This document shows, piece after piece, positions 29,618-40,023 of a stretch of DNA of 64,000 bases. The notes under the pieces were generated by a model, which saw only the letters and a program-made list of their open reading frames with translations, was not told the origin of the DNA and did not search any database. Each line of letters opens with the position of its first letter. Position 1 is the stretch's first letter. This DNA comes from an uncultured Opitutia bacterium (lineage in GTDB: Bacteria > Verrucomicrobiota > Verrucomicrobiia > Opitutales > Opitutaceae), in NCBI GenBank assembly GCA_903872425.1, contig CAIQKQ010000109.1:1-64000 (forward strand), read 5' to 3'. Made by a program: the position numbers and the translations under genes.

Positions 29618-31582
29618 ATGCGAACCAAAATCACTCTTGTCCTCCTCCTGCTCAACGTCGCGTTGTTCTCTTGGATCGTCCACACGCGGCATCGCTGGCA
29701 GCTTGAGACCGAGGCCGCTGACCGCGCCCGCCGGCCGTTCCGCGAACTGACGGTCAACCTACAGGCCATCGAAATCAACGGCACCGACAAAGTCCGGCTT
29801 GAACGAGCCAGCGGAAAACCGTGGAACATACTCAGCCCCGTTGATTGGCCGGCCAACCCCGCCGCAGTTGATGCCTTTATCGCCGAACTGCAAAACTTGG
29901 AAAGCAAAGCCGTGCTTGATCCCGCCATCACCGGGCAAACTTTCGCCGATTACGACTTAGAAAAGCCCGCCTACACCCTCGTACTTACGTCCGCCCCGGC
30001 CAGCCCCCACGACCCCGCGCCCTCCCCGGCCACCTTCCGGCTCAGCAATGTTGGTAAAGGCGGCAAGCTCTACCTCCTAGCGGCCGACGGCAAACACGTC
30101 CATGTGCTCGACGGTGGCTGGCTACAGCGTCAGCAAAGCTTTCTCAATGGGAAAGCACTCACCTCCAAATCCATTTTCACCATCCGGCCAGCGGAGGTTG
30201 TCGGTCTCAGTGTCCAAAGCCTTGCTACCAATGAGGCCCGTCCTGTGCACCTAAGCCAGTCTGATGGCCGCTGGCTGCTCACGTCACCCGTGGCCACCCG
30301 CGCTGCCAAAGCCGCGACCCAGGCCATGCTCGGCGGACTGACCCGGCTGGACACTCCCGGCTTTATCAAGCCGCCCCCCGCCAAAGTGCTCAGCGAGTTT
30401 CTTATCACCATTGAAGGCGACAAACGCTCGGAAACGCTCGTGCTCGGTCAGGCCGTCCCTGATCTGAAGGCGCGCGACCCGCGCGGTACACCCCGTTACG
30501 CCAAGATAGAAGGCCGCGACACCCATTTCATCATCGTCTTTCCCAACGCCCTTTTCGATACGCTAACCGCCGCGCAAGAAAAATTGCGGGACCCGCATGT
30601 GCTCGATTTCGATGCGACCACAGTCACCGGCATCACGCTCGTCGCGCCCAGCCAGCCTGAACCGCTCATGCTCCAGCGACTCGACTCCGCTGCCTCGGCT
30701 AAGGACGGGGCGACCGCTGACTGGCAGATCACGCGAGTCGGCGGTACGCTCCCAGCCGACCGCGAACGTGTCGTCAGCCTGCTCACCCGCCTCGCGGCCC
30801 TGAGCGCTACACGCTTTGAGAACGACTCACCCTCGCGCGAGGCCGCCGACCGCCTCGGCTTTACCCGGCCTGAACGCGAGATCACACTCACCTTCGCCCC
30901 TGGTGCGGTGCCCGCCAAACTCACGCTCGAAATCGGTCTCGACGAAAAGCACGCCGCCTTCGCCCGCGTCGCAGCAGGTGGGCCGCCATTCATTTATGCG
31001 CTCGGCGATGACGCGCTCGACGCGCTCTCGGTCTCCCCTCTTACCTACCGCGACCGGCTGGTTCGCACGTTGCCAGACAACGCTCAGATTACCGCGCTCA
31101 CCATCACGCCCACGAGTAACGGCCCACCACTTTATAGTCACACCCTCGCGGAAAAGGAAACCTGGGAGCAGGCCATCTCCGCTGAGACCGCCGCCCGGCG
31201 CGAGGCGTTGAAAAATCTTTTAATCGGCAAGGACGGCCCCGCACTCCTGCGTCGGGTCCGTGCGCGACAGGTGGATGGCTTCGCTTACGCGACATTCGTC
31301 GAACGCGTGCCGGTCAACGGTACGCTCCGCCCGTGGGCGTATCGGCTCATCGCGACAATCGCATTGCCTGGCGGGACAGCCGGCACGGCCAGCACGTTCA
31401 CACTATATCTCGCCGACCCCGCTGGCGCGACCCAGCTCGCCGGCTCGCCAGCGACCGAAGCCAACACCGTCTTCGCCCTTGAACCGACCTTAAAGGACGC
31501 ATTCGACGCGCTCCTCAACGGCGAGCACTCCGCCCCACCACCAGTCGCTGCACCTGCCTCCCCGTCAGTGAAGTCCCTCTAA
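29618..31582 (+). CDS. DUF4340 domain-containing protein
   Basis: N-terminal TM; position after GldG-like gene; AKDGATADWQITRVGG-type repeats typical of DUF4340. Confidence 0.8.
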   Translation: MRTKITLVLLLLNVALFSWIVHTRHRWQLETEAADRARRPFRELTVNLQAIEINGTDKVRLERASGKPWNILSPVDWPANPAAVDAFIAELQNLESKAVLDPAITGQTFADYDLEKPAYTLVLTSAPASPHDPAPSPATFRLSNVGKGGKLYLLAADGKHVHVLDGGWLQRQQSFLNGKALTSKSIFTIRPAEVVGLSVQSLATNEARPVHLSQSDGRWLLTSPVATRAAKAATQAMLGGLTRLDTPGFIKPPPAKVLSEFLITIEGDKRSETLVLGQAVPDLKARDPRGTPRYAKIEGRDTHFIIVFPNALFDTLTAAQEKLRDPHVLDFDATTVTGITLVAPSQPEPLMLQRLDSAASAKDGATADWQITRVGGTLPADRERVVSLLTRLAALSATRFENDSPSREAADRLGFTRPEREITLTFAPGAVPAKLTLEIGLDEKHAAFARVAAGGPPFIYALGDDALDALSVSPLTYRDRLVRTLPDNAQITALTITPTSNGPPLYSHTLAEKETWEQAISAETAARREALKNLLIGKDGPALLRRVRARQVDGFAYATFVERVPVNGTLRPWAYRLIATIALPGGTAGTASTFTLYLADPAGATQLAGSPATEANTVFALEPTLKDAFDALLNGEHSAPPPVAAPASPSVKSL

Positions 31583-31621
31583 ATCAGCGCCGCCACTCTA
31601 CACTTCCGCCTGATAGCTCCA

Positions 31622-34477
31622 GTGTTTCTCATGCAATTTTTCAGCCGCTTCTGGCACGCCCTCGTCTGCGCCGCCTGTGCCGGAGGCCGCGTGGCATTGC
31701 TGCTAGTCTGGCTGCTCCTCCTCGCCACGCTCGCACTCCAACTCCATCTTGCCACACTTGAACAACTGGAACTGCCCGACTTCCTAAAGCACGAACTGCA
31801 GGACCGACTTGCCACCATCGGTTTGCGCGTGGATTTCGCCCACGCCCGCTTCGACACCTCAGGTAACGTCATATTGGAAGACGTGAACCTCGGCGCGCAA
31901 AATCTTCCCGGCACTCTGCTCACCGCTGACCACGTCTCAACGAAGCTCGCGCTGTGGCGTTTGCTCGTCGGCGCGTATGAATTGTCCGAACTGCGCGTGA
32001 CGCATGCGGCATTATTCGCACCTATTAGAAGTGATGGTGAGGCTTTCACGGTCGCAACCGCCAAGCCCCCCAGCTTCAAATCCGAAGCTATCGCCACCGA
32101 TCTTGATTTCCGACTGCGGCTTTCCGGCCGCGATTTGGTTTTACCACAACTCACTGCCCAAATCGGCGCAATCTATGTGAATATTCACGGCGCACTGCGC
32201 CTGCCGCGTCCGACGAGTGCAGCACCCGAACTCAGCACAGCACTGGCCAGCTACCTCAACGCCGCCCGACAACTTTGGTCCGTTCGCAACGGCGCATCGT
32301 TTGTTACCCCGCGCATTGAAATCCACCTCACGCCGGACGATGACAAAATTGCCGTGGCCGACATTGTTGTTAACGCCGGGGGCTGGCCGGACGCGCTTCA
32401 AGTTTCAGCGGAGAACAAGATCTTGGCCGAGCAACTCCACGTCGGCCCACTGCGGCTGACGGCGATTGTGCCGTTGCTCGCACCTGAATCCGATACGGTG
32501 GAAATCTCGGGCTCCGTCGAAAACGTGGCCTTACCAAAAACAGACTTCGCCGCGGATGGCACCGTGAGTTTTACTGTACGCGGCGACTTGCGGCGGCCAT
32601 TGGCAGGTTCCGCCTCCGGCATGTATCCGAGTTCGCTTCATCTCGCCCTCGCGCTGGGCGCCATTAGCGCAAATAAGTCTGGCATTGTCACGGGACCAGT
32701 CATTGCCACGGCCTACTTCGACTCTCGGTCGGCTGGAACAATTACCGTGGACGCCACTATTCCCCTGGCCGACGTGCCGTGGGACGTGAGCGGCGTAGTT
32801 GATCCCGCGCATGAGTCCGGCCGTCTGGTTGTTGCCGGCAACATCAACAACGACGTGCTCGCACTCGTTAGTATGGCCGCTGGCCGTGACCTCGGGCAGT
32901 GGGCGAAACTCGACTCGCCACTGGCGTTGCGTGCAAACATCACGCTAGACACCGGTTGGAAACTCGCCCGAGCAGCGGGCTGGTTCACCGCCGGCCGGGC
33001 GGTGGCCGACGGCGTGGCACTGGAGTCGGCGGAGGCCACGTTCACCTACGCCGACGGCCAGCTCGTCGCGCCGGAGGCGATGCTCCGCACGCACGACAGC
33101 ATGGCGCGCGGCAGCTACGAGATGGACACGACCACGCTCGACTACCGCTTCCTTCTCGCCGGCAAGCTCCGTCCGGCGGACATTGACGAATGGCTCGACG
33201 AGACATGGCCACGTTTTTGGAAAAATTTCCATTTTGCCGGCGCGCCGCCCGAAGCGAGCTTGGATTTGAGCGGCCGCTGGGGCTCGCCACAGCTCACGAC
33301 CATCCTCGTAGCAGCCGAGGTGACCGACGTGGCTGTGCGCGACGTGCGGCTCGACCACGTGCGCGCACGCGTGTTTCTCGGTGAAAATTGGGACGACGTG
33401 CGCGAGTTTTCTGTCACGCGCGGCACGCAGAGCGCGCAGGGGAAATTTGCCATCACCGAAGAGGCGGTCGGCGACCGCTGGCGGCGACTAGAGTTTGCCG
33501 TGACCAGCGAACTCGACCTTGATGCGGCTGCCAAACTCATCGGCCCTGACGCGGAGAAATTTGTGCAATCCTACCGCTTCGCCGCGCCGCCGCATTTAGT
33601 CGTGAACGGTACGCTCGATGGCCAGACTGAGACGGACGACTGGACGCATCAAAGGGTTGACCTCAGCGTGGAATCGGCCGGCGATTTTACCTACGAAGGA
33701 TTTCCGGTGCGTGATTTCCTCACCCGCGCCAAAATCCAGGACGAGGTGATCGAGCTGTCGGGCCTGACAACGCGCGCCGGTGGCGGGTCAGTCGCTGGCG
33801 CGGCGCGGGTTTGGACTGCGCCTGGCGGTGAGCGTCTGCTATCATTTGATGGGAAGCTTGCGGGGGCAAACCTGGGCGAAACCATCCGCCTCGTGGAAAA
33901 TTTTCTTGCGGCACGTCGTGGTGAGCCGGCGCCGTCAATGAGCAAATTTCAGCAGCAAGTAGCCGCCGGCAAACTTGAACTCGCACTCACCGCTGAGGGT
34001 GCGATGGGGCAGCCATTTAGCTATCATGGCAAAGGTACGGCCGCCATAACCGGCGCCGATCTCGCACAAATCAACCTTTTCGGCCTACTATCGAAACTGC
34101 TCGGCCGCACACTCCTCAATTTCTCCAGCCTTAATCTCGACAAGCTCCAGACTAGCTTCGCGCTGGACGGCGGCAAAGTAACTTTCCCTGATTTACTTCT
34201 CACCGGCGCAAGTGCTGAGTTGAAGGCCGCTGGCGATTATGCACTAGAAGCCGGCACGCTCGACTTCCGTGTGAACGTGAAACCATTCGGCAACGCACAT
34301 ACGCTGGTAGGCAAAACACTGGAAGTGTTCACTGCACCGCTCGCCGACGCGCTAGAGGTCAAACTGCAAGGCCCTCTGGAGACACCCGTATGGACTTTCA
34401 TCAATGGGCCGGTCAACGTGCTCCGCACCCTCATGGGCGAAAAGGAACCAGCTCCGACATCGGCCGAAAAAAAATAG
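31622..34477 (+). CDS. AsmA-like/DUF3971-type large envelope protein
   Basis: 951-aa ORF (GTG start, ATG at 31631), N-terminal TM, beta-rich, C-terminal AsmA2-like GTAAITGADLAQINLFGLLSKLLG... Confidence 0.65.
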   Translation: MFLMQFFSRFWHALVCAACAGGRVALLLVWLLLLATLALQLHLATLEQLELPDFLKHELQDRLATIGLRVDFAHARFDTSGNVILEDVNLGAQNLPGTLLTADHVSTKLALWRLLVGAYELSELRVTHAALFAPIRSDGEAFTVATAKPPSFKSEAIATDLDFRLRLSGRDLVLPQLTAQIGAIYVNIHGALRLPRPTSAAPELSTALASYLNAARQLWSVRNGASFVTPRIEIHLTPDDDKIAVADIVVNAGGWPDALQVSAENKILAEQLHVGPLRLTAIVPLLAPESDTVEISGSVENVALPKTDFAADGTVSFTVRGDLRRPLAGSASGMYPSSLHLALALGAISANKSGIVTGPVIATAYFDSRSAGTITVDATIPLADVPWDVSGVVDPAHESGRLVVAGNINNDVLALVSMAAGRDLGQWAKLDSPLALRANITLDTGWKLARAAGWFTAGRAVADGVALESAEATFTYADGQLVAPEAMLRTHDSMARGSYEMDTTTLDYRFLLAGKLRPADIDEWLDETWPRFWKNFHFAGAPPEASLDLSGRWGSPQLTTILVAAEVTDVAVRDVRLDHVRARVFLGENWDDVREFSVTRGTQSAQGKFAITEEAVGDRWRRLEFAVTSELDLDAAAKLIGPDAEKFVQSYRFAAPPHLVVNGTLDGQTETDDWTHQRVDLSVESAGDFTYEGFPVRDFLTRAKIQDEVIELSGLTTRAGGGSVAGAARVWTAPGGERLLSFDGKLAGANLGETIRLVENFLAARRGEPAPSMSKFQQQVAAGKLELALTAEGAMGQPFSYHGKGTAAITGADLAQINLFGLLSKLLGRTLLNFSSLNLDKLQTSFALDGGKVTFPDLLLTGASAELKAAGDYALEAGTLDFRVNVKPFGNAHTLVGKTLEVFTAPLADALEVKLQGPLETPVWTFINGPVNVLRTLMGEKEPAPTSAEKK

Positions 34478-34537
34478 CGTTGGTCGGAAAAGTCTGTTGC
34501 GCGCGGCCTCACGTCTACCCTAGGGTAAATCACCCAG

Positions 34538-35353
34538 ATGCCGTCCCTGCCTACTCTGCCGAAGAAACCTTGGCAATCACACGTCACGGTCGCGCTTGCG
34601 CTGGCCGTGCTCGTCCTTGGCAGTGCGTCATTGTTTGGCCTGCTCGACTGGCTGGATCTGATTTTTCCCAGCACGTTACACAACGCCGGCTGGTATCAGG
34701 TACTCGGGGGGTGCGTCGCTTTACTCGGGCTGGGCGTGCTGTTAGGTGAACTCACAAGCCGAACGAACTCCGCCGGGCCGGCGCTCGTGGTCATCGGGGT
34801 CGGTTTAGCCGAGCTGGCCGCCAATTTGACGGGCAACGACAGTGTGCTTGATGCGTGGTTTGTACAGCACACGTTCGGCGGTGGGGCTACGCTATCCGAG
34901 TCAATGCCACCGTACGCTATCTACGCGCTGCTACTCGCGGGGGCGCCGGTATTGTGGTTCGCTTTGCCTGTCAGTCGCGCCACGCGCTCACCGGCACTGG
35001 CACTCGCCGGTTCGCTGCTCGCCGCCGTCGGTTTTGCGACGTTCGCAGGCCACCTATTGAACGAGCTCGCGAGCCAAGGTCAAAACCAGCCGGCGGCCGG
35101 CAGTTGGGGACTGACAGCGAGCCTAATGGATATCCAGATGCCTGAGATGGACGGCTACGAGGCCACACGTGAAATCCGCCGTCGACAAAACTCCGTCCGC
35201 CCGCCGCGCATTGTTGCCCTCACCGCCAACGCACTCCAAAGTGATCGCGACCAAAGCACTGCCGTCGGCATGGACGGTTTCATCACCAAGCCCGTGAAAT
35301 TACAGGAAATCGCCGCCACTATCCGTCGTCTCTTTCCGCCGGTGGAAAAATAA
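34538..35353 (+). CDS. membrane protein fused to truncated response-regulator receiver domain
   Basis: N-terminal TM helices; C-terminus LMDIQMPEMDGYEATREIRRRQ...IVALTANALQSDRDQSTAVGMDGFITKPVKL. Confidence 0.75.
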   Translation: MPSLPTLPKKPWQSHVTVALALAVLVLGSASLFGLLDWLDLIFPSTLHNAGWYQVLGGCVALLGLGVLLGELTSRTNSAGPALVVIGVGLAELAANLTGNDSVLDAWFVQHTFGGGATLSESMPPYAIYALLLAGAPVLWFALPVSRATRSPALALAGSLLAAVGFATFAGHLLNELASQGQNQPAAGSWGLTASLMDIQMPEMDGYEATREIRRRQNSVRPPRIVALTANALQSDRDQSTAVGMDGFITKPVKLQEIAATIRRLFPPVEK

Positions 35354-36590
35354 CATCACCCAGCCCTGCGTGCCGCGCCAGTTCCTTAATCTGTGCCGCA
35401 TACACCGGTTTTCCCGCGAGATTCTCCATCTCCAATGGGTCTCGTTCCAAATCGAAAAAAAGCCACGGTGAGCCGTTTGCGTTAATTACAAGCTTCCGTG
35501 TCTTCGTCCGCACGCCGCGCCAAGTGCGGTCGCACTGGTGTGGTCGCGCCACCACACTCGGCATCGAGATGCTAGCCATAGTGGCGCGCGTCGTTTCCCA
35601 CGCACTTCTCCCATCCGCCCACGCCAACGTCATCGCGTGGAGATCGACCAATGACAACGTGCGATAATCCTTTCGTCCTCCTGACTCCCGCGCTCCGCGC
35701 ACGAGCAGCGGCACGCGCACCGATTCTTCGTGCGGCCATCCCTTTCGAAACAAGCCGTGCGCCCCGTGCATGTCTCCATGCACGCTGGTAAAAACCACAT
35801 ACCACTCATTGCCTGCGACTTTCAGTAAACCTCCGATTGCCCGATCCGTCGCCTCGATGTGGGCGTAGTAGCCCGCCAGTTCCCGCCGTGCCACCGCCTC
35901 GACCTCGCCGTCGCGCGGCACATTCGGCGGTAAAACAATCTCGCCCTCTGCCCGTGCCGTCACGCCTGACGCGGGGTCATGATACGGTGGATGTGGCGCC
36001 TCCAAACTTACCACACAAAAGCCCGGTGAGCCAATTGCCTGTCTCCCACCTCCGGTCTCCAGTTCGCGGAGCCATCCCTCGACCCGATCACAAATGACGT
36101 CGCTCTGGTAGCCGGACGTTCTCACTTGCACCGCTAACCGCGAGCCATGCAGCCAAGGATCATTTAGCAAAAAGCCGCCCTCGAATCCTTCAAAGGTCTC
36201 GAATCCGCCCCGCTCGTTTGGCGGCACAATCACCCTTGCCGCCTCTTCACCTACAAGAGGCGTACGCGGGTCACGGTGACCCAGACCCCACTTACCGAAA
36301 AACGCCGTCGTGTAGCCGCGCTCCCGCATCTCATGCGCAATGGTGCGAGCGCCCGCCGGCAACGAGTCAAAATATTCCCTCACCCCGTTCTCTGGTGATA
36401 ACACGCCCGTCAACAACGCGGCCCGAGCCATCGGCCCCATCGGGTGTGGCGTCACCGCCTGGATATAGTTCATACTTTCCGCCGCCAGCGCGTCGAGCCA
36501 CGGCGTATGCGCGTTCGGATCGCCCGCGTAGCCGAACGCCTGAGCCCGCCACTGCGTCGTCACAATCCACAGAATGTTGGGCCGGGTCAT
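35319..36590 (-). CDS. sulfatase-family protein with degenerate active site (probable pseudoenzyme)
   Basis: NILWIVTTQWRAQAFGYAG, ARAALLTG, YTTAFFGKWGLGH, HGDMHGAHGLFRKGWPHEESVRVPLLVRG; key residues substituted. Confidence 0.8.
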   Translation of the reverse strand: MTRPNILWIVTTQWRAQAFGYAGDPNAHTPWLDALAAESMNYIQAVTPHPMGPMARAALLTGVLSPENGVREYFDSLPAGARTIAHEMRERGYTTAFFGKWGLGHRDPRTPLVGEEAARVIVPPNERGGFETFEGFEGGFLLNDPWLHGSRLAVQVRTSGYQSDVICDRVEGWLRELETGGGRQAIGSPGFCVVSLEAPHPPYHDPASGVTARAEGEIVLPPNVPRDGEVEAVARRELAGYYAHIEATDRAIGGLLKVAGNEWYVVFTSVHGDMHGAHGLFRKGWPHEESVRVPLLVRGARESGGRKDYRTLSLVDLHAMTLAWADGRSAWETTRATMASISMPSVVARPHQCDRTWRGVRTKTRKLVINANGSPWLFFDLERDPLEMENLAGKPVYAAQIKELARHAGLGDVIFPPAERDDG

Positions 36591-36717
36591 AGTTTGAACA
36601 GCGGACTAAACCCAAAGCTGCTAGGCCGCCAAGCCACGAAACGTAAATCCAATGGAGTATAGCCACGCGGCTTGGCCCCTCGGGTCCTTGGCGCAGCCGC
36701 CAAGGCAACTTCCACGG

Positions 36718-37029
36718 TCATTTCTTTCCCTTGCCCGCCGCGAATCCGTCCGCCGCCGCGCGCAGTAATTCGCCCACACTCACATCTTTTTTTCGCGCCA
36801 TCTGTGTGAGAAATTTCCGTTGCCGCAGCGGCAGCCGAACAGAGATTTGCCGGTGCTCCGCCGGCACCGGTCGATAGCTGCCGAAGTCAAACTCGCGCAG
36901 CGCAAGCCGGATGATCTCGCTAGTTGAGCGAAGGCCCGCGCGTTTGCGCTTCGTCTCCAGCTTGGCGAGTAGCGCGAGCGGCAGGTCAAAGGTCAGGGGC
37001 GCGGAGACCGGGGCGGGCTTGATAGGCAT
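36718..37029 (-). CDS. small ribbon-helix-helix-like protein
   Basis: RSTSEIIRLALREFDFG plus basic C-terminus; 103 aa. Confidence 0.5.
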   Translation of the reverse strand: MPIKPAPVSAPLTFDLPLALLAKLETKRKRAGLRSTSEIIRLALREFDFGSYRPVPAEHRQISVRLPLRQRKFLTQMARKKDVSVGELLRAAADGFAAGKGKK

Positions 37030-37206
37030 GGTTAAAGGGGCGTGCTACGACCGACATCTGGCCGCGCGCCATGCAACGCGCGCCGCGTATGCTCGTGCAA
37101 CAAAAATTTCTGCTACCCTCTGCCTTTGCCTAGGCGCGGTAGATGTGCGTGGTTCGAGATTAAAAATTGCCGCGCCGGTTTCCATACATTCTATTTACTA
37201 CCGATC

Positions 37207-38397
37207 ATGGCCCGCGTCGTCCTCGACCAAGTTTCCAAGACCTACCCTGCCTCCGGCTCCGGTAACCGTGCTGCCCCCGCCGTGCGCGGCGTCAGCCTCG
37301 ATATCGCTGATGGTGAACTGATGGTACTCGTCGGGCCCTCGGGTTGCGGTAAGTCCACCCTACTTCGACTCGTTGCCGGTCTCGAGACCGCGGACGCTGG
37401 CACTATTTCCATAGCCGGTCGCGTTGTAAATGACCTCCCGCCCAAGGACCGCGACTTGGCGATGGTTTTCCAAAATTACGCCCTCTACCCGCACCTCACC
37501 GTTTTCGAGAACCTCGCCTTCGGTCTCAAGCTCCGGAAAGTCCCCCACGCCGAAATCATAACCCGCGTACACTCCGCCGCCGACCAACTCGGCCTCGCTG
37601 ACGTTCTCCACCGACTTCCCAAGGCCCTCTCCGGCGGTCAGCGCCAACGCGTCGCCGTCGGCCGCGCTCTCGTGCGCCAGCCGAAAGTTTTCCTTTTTGA
37701 CGAGCCGCTCTCCAACCTCGACGCGCAGCTCCGCACCGCCACCCGCGCCGAGATTTCCCGCCTGCACACCCGACTCGCCTCGACGATGATCTACGTCACC
37801 CATGACCAAGTCGAAGCGATGACACTTGGCGACCGTATCTGCGTGATGAAGGCCGGCGTAATCCAACAAGTTGCCGCGCCCCTCGACCTCTACAACTCGC
37901 CCGCCAATCTTTTTGTGGCCGGCTTCATCGGTAGCCCGCCGATGAATTTTATCCCCGGAAAAATCGAAAACACTTCCGCAGGCCCTGTCTTTGTCGCCAC
38001 GCACTCCGACCCGGCGTCCGTCATCAGCCAATCCCCACCCCGCACTCCGGCTTCCATAAATTCATCTATCCGCCTGCCCCTCTCGACTGAGAGATTCAGT
38101 TCTTCACATTTTCAGTCTTTCAGCCTGCCCCGCCAGGTCATCCTCGGCGTCCGCCCCGAAAACCTCCACGCCCCAGCCACTGTCACCCCAAATGCAGCAG
38201 CCACCATCACGGCCAAAATTGAACTCATCGAGCCAATGGGTGCAGAAACCATTGTTCACGTTCGCGTCGGCAATCGCCCTCTCATCGCCCGTGTCCCGCC
38301 TGCCGAACGGTTCGAACTGAATCAGGAAATTGTCCTCAGGCCCAATCTCGCGCTCAGCCATCTCTTCGATCCGGAAACCGGACATGCTTTAGGCTAG
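37207..38397 (+). CDS. ABC transporter ATP-binding protein (MalK/UgpC type)
   Basis: Start [14 protein letters not shown] in ORF 37042..38397; [41 protein letters not shown]-terminal [10 protein letters not shown]. Confidence 0.92.
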   Translation: MARVVLDQVSKTYPASGSGNRAAPAVRGVSLDIADGELMVLVGPSGCGKSTLLRLVAGLETADAGTISIAGRVVNDLPPKDRDLAMVFQNYALYPHLTVFENLAFGLKLRKVPHAEIITRVHSAADQLGLADVLHRLPKALSGGQRQRVAVGRALVRQPKVFLFDEPLSNLDAQLRTATRAEISRLHTRLASTMIYVTHDQVEAMTLGDRICVMKAGVIQQVAAPLDLYNSPANLFVAGFIGSPPMNFIPGKIENTSAGPVFVATHSDPASVISQSPPRTPASINSSIRLPLSTERFSSSHFQSFSLPRQVILGVRPENLHAPATVTPNAAATITAKIELIEPMGAETIVHVRVGNRPLIARVPPAERFELNQEIVLRPNLALSHLFDPETGHALG

Positions 38398-38409
38398 TTC
38401 AGTTATTGC

Positions 38410-39300
38410 TCACGGCCCGACCCGCTGCACGCGGTCGGCGGGAGGCGGCACGACGGCATCGGTCAGCCGCACGGGATCGAAGAGCACGGCGGAAAATTCC
38501 TGCCCGAGCGCTGCGCCCGTCACGGCAAACTGCGTCTTGTTGCGTGTCGTCTCGTCGCGCACCTCCACCCACTTTGCGATCCACTGTTCACCGATTTTTT
38601 TGAGATCTCCGCCGGTGATGGATTTGAGCGGCTGCCCGTTGCGCCCGAGTTCCTCGGCTTTGCGGAGGGCATTAAATTGGGTGTCAAGCCAGACACGTAC
38701 ACCCTTTAATTCGGGCTTCAGCGCGGTGACCGTCGGCGGCGGCCGTAACAGGAAAACGTCTGCCGGCCGGTCGGTTACGGATGCGATTCCCTCGTAGCTG
38801 AAATCGCTCCAATACAAAAACGGCATCTGCAGGTCGAAAACCGTGAAGTCGGTACCTGCCAGCGGTTCGAACAGGGCCGCGGTGTCTATAGACGCCACCC
38901 CACCGGCTTGGCCGGGCCAACGCCATGCCGCGCTCTGCGTGCCAACTTGCACGAGCAACCGTAGTTCGGCGTTTTTCACGCCGGGCTGGAGCTCCACGCG
39001 TGTGATTGGGCCGCGGTCGTTGCGACGGCCCCACAACCGGCCAGGCACGACGCGCTCGTCGCCCCGGCGCGGCAACACGCGCAGCTCAAACTCCAAGTAA
39101 TACGCCCCAGCTAGGCTCCAGCCGGTTTGGCGGAATTTCTCCAAAATTTTCCGGCCCTCGGCTTGGTCCGGCTTGCCCTGTAAATACGTCGGTGTTTCGT
39201 CGCTGGGCCGGCGGGCCTGGGCGCGCGCCTCACCAGTTGCGACCGCCAGTAAAAGCGCAAGGCAGGCGGAAACGACCGCCTGCCTTGGAATAGTTTTCAT
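38410..39300 (-). CDS. outer-membrane lipoprotein-sorting (LolA-like) family exported protein
   Basis: Start MKTIPRQAVVSACLALLLAVATGEARAQ; FLYWSDFSYEGIASVTDRPADVFLLRPP. Confidence 0.65.
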   Translation of the reverse strand: MKTIPRQAVVSACLALLLAVATGEARAQARRPSDETPTYLQGKPDQAEGRKILEKFRQTGWSLAGAYYLEFELRVLPRRGDERVVPGRLWGRRNDRGPITRVELQPGVKNAELRLLVQVGTQSAAWRWPGQAGGVASIDTAALFEPLAGTDFTVFDLQMPFLYWSDFSYEGIASVTDRPADVFLLRPPPTVTALKPELKGVRVWLDTQFNALRKAEELGRNGQPLKSITGGDLKKIGEQWIAKWVEVRDETTRNKTQFAVTGAALGQEFSAVLFDPVRLTDAVVPPPADRVQRVGP

Positions 39301-39324
39301 GGGGACTAAGCACCGGCGCAAAGC

Positions 39325-39795
39325 TCAGGGTGTGGCGGGCTTCGGCGCAGTGGCCGGGGCCGTTTGACCAGCCGCGGGCACCGGCAAGGTCACCATCGGA
39401 GCGGAAGGAGTTGTGGTGGCAGCAGCAGCCGGCGCAGTGGGGGCGGAGCCAGTTGAGGAAGCCGGCGCGGGCATGGGCGAAAGAGGCTGGCGGGCGGGCG
39501 CGGCCGGCACGGCGATTTTTTGCAACAGGTCGTCGCCAACCGTGCGGGTGTGCTTGTGCTGATAGATGCGGCCGAGATAGAGCGCGAAAGCCAGCACGAA
39601 GAACGCGATGGCAGCGTTGATCGTAAACTTAGAGAGCACGTTGCCCGTCTCATGGCCAAATGCTGACTCGGTCGCGCCGCCACCGAGGGTCGCGCCCATA
39701 CCGCCGTCCTTGGTCTTTTGCATGAGCACGACCAAGACGAGAGATACCGAGATTAGGATGAGGGCGAGATTGAGCAGGCCGAGAAGAATGGACAT
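39325..39795 (-). CDS. secG: preprotein translocase subunit SecG with Pro/Ala-rich C-terminal tail
   Basis: Start [47 protein letters not shown]; second [13 protein letters not shown]. Confidence 0.9.
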   Translation of the reverse strand: MSILLGLLNLALILISVSLVLVVLMQKTKDGGMGATLGGGATESAFGHETGNVLSKFTINAAIAFFVLAFALYLGRIYQHKHTRTVGDDLLQKIAVPAAPARQPLSPMPAPASSTGSAPTAPAAAATTTPSAPMVTLPVPAAGQTAPATAPKPATP

Positions 39796-40023
39796 AAAAA
39801 AGGACAACAAACAGCTTGGCGGTAGGGTTGTCAATGCACGGATTGGCGCGGCATTGGGCGTTTTCGACTGGCGCAAAGCTCGCGAGCATTCTCGCGCACG
39901 GAAAAGCGCGCCTGCATCAGGCCGCCTCCAAAAAAGAGCCTATGTTGTATCAACAGCCGGACAACCCGGTGTAGCCGGTCGGCCGACTTCTGCCACACCC
40001 CTGACGTGAGACCAAGCCCAAGT

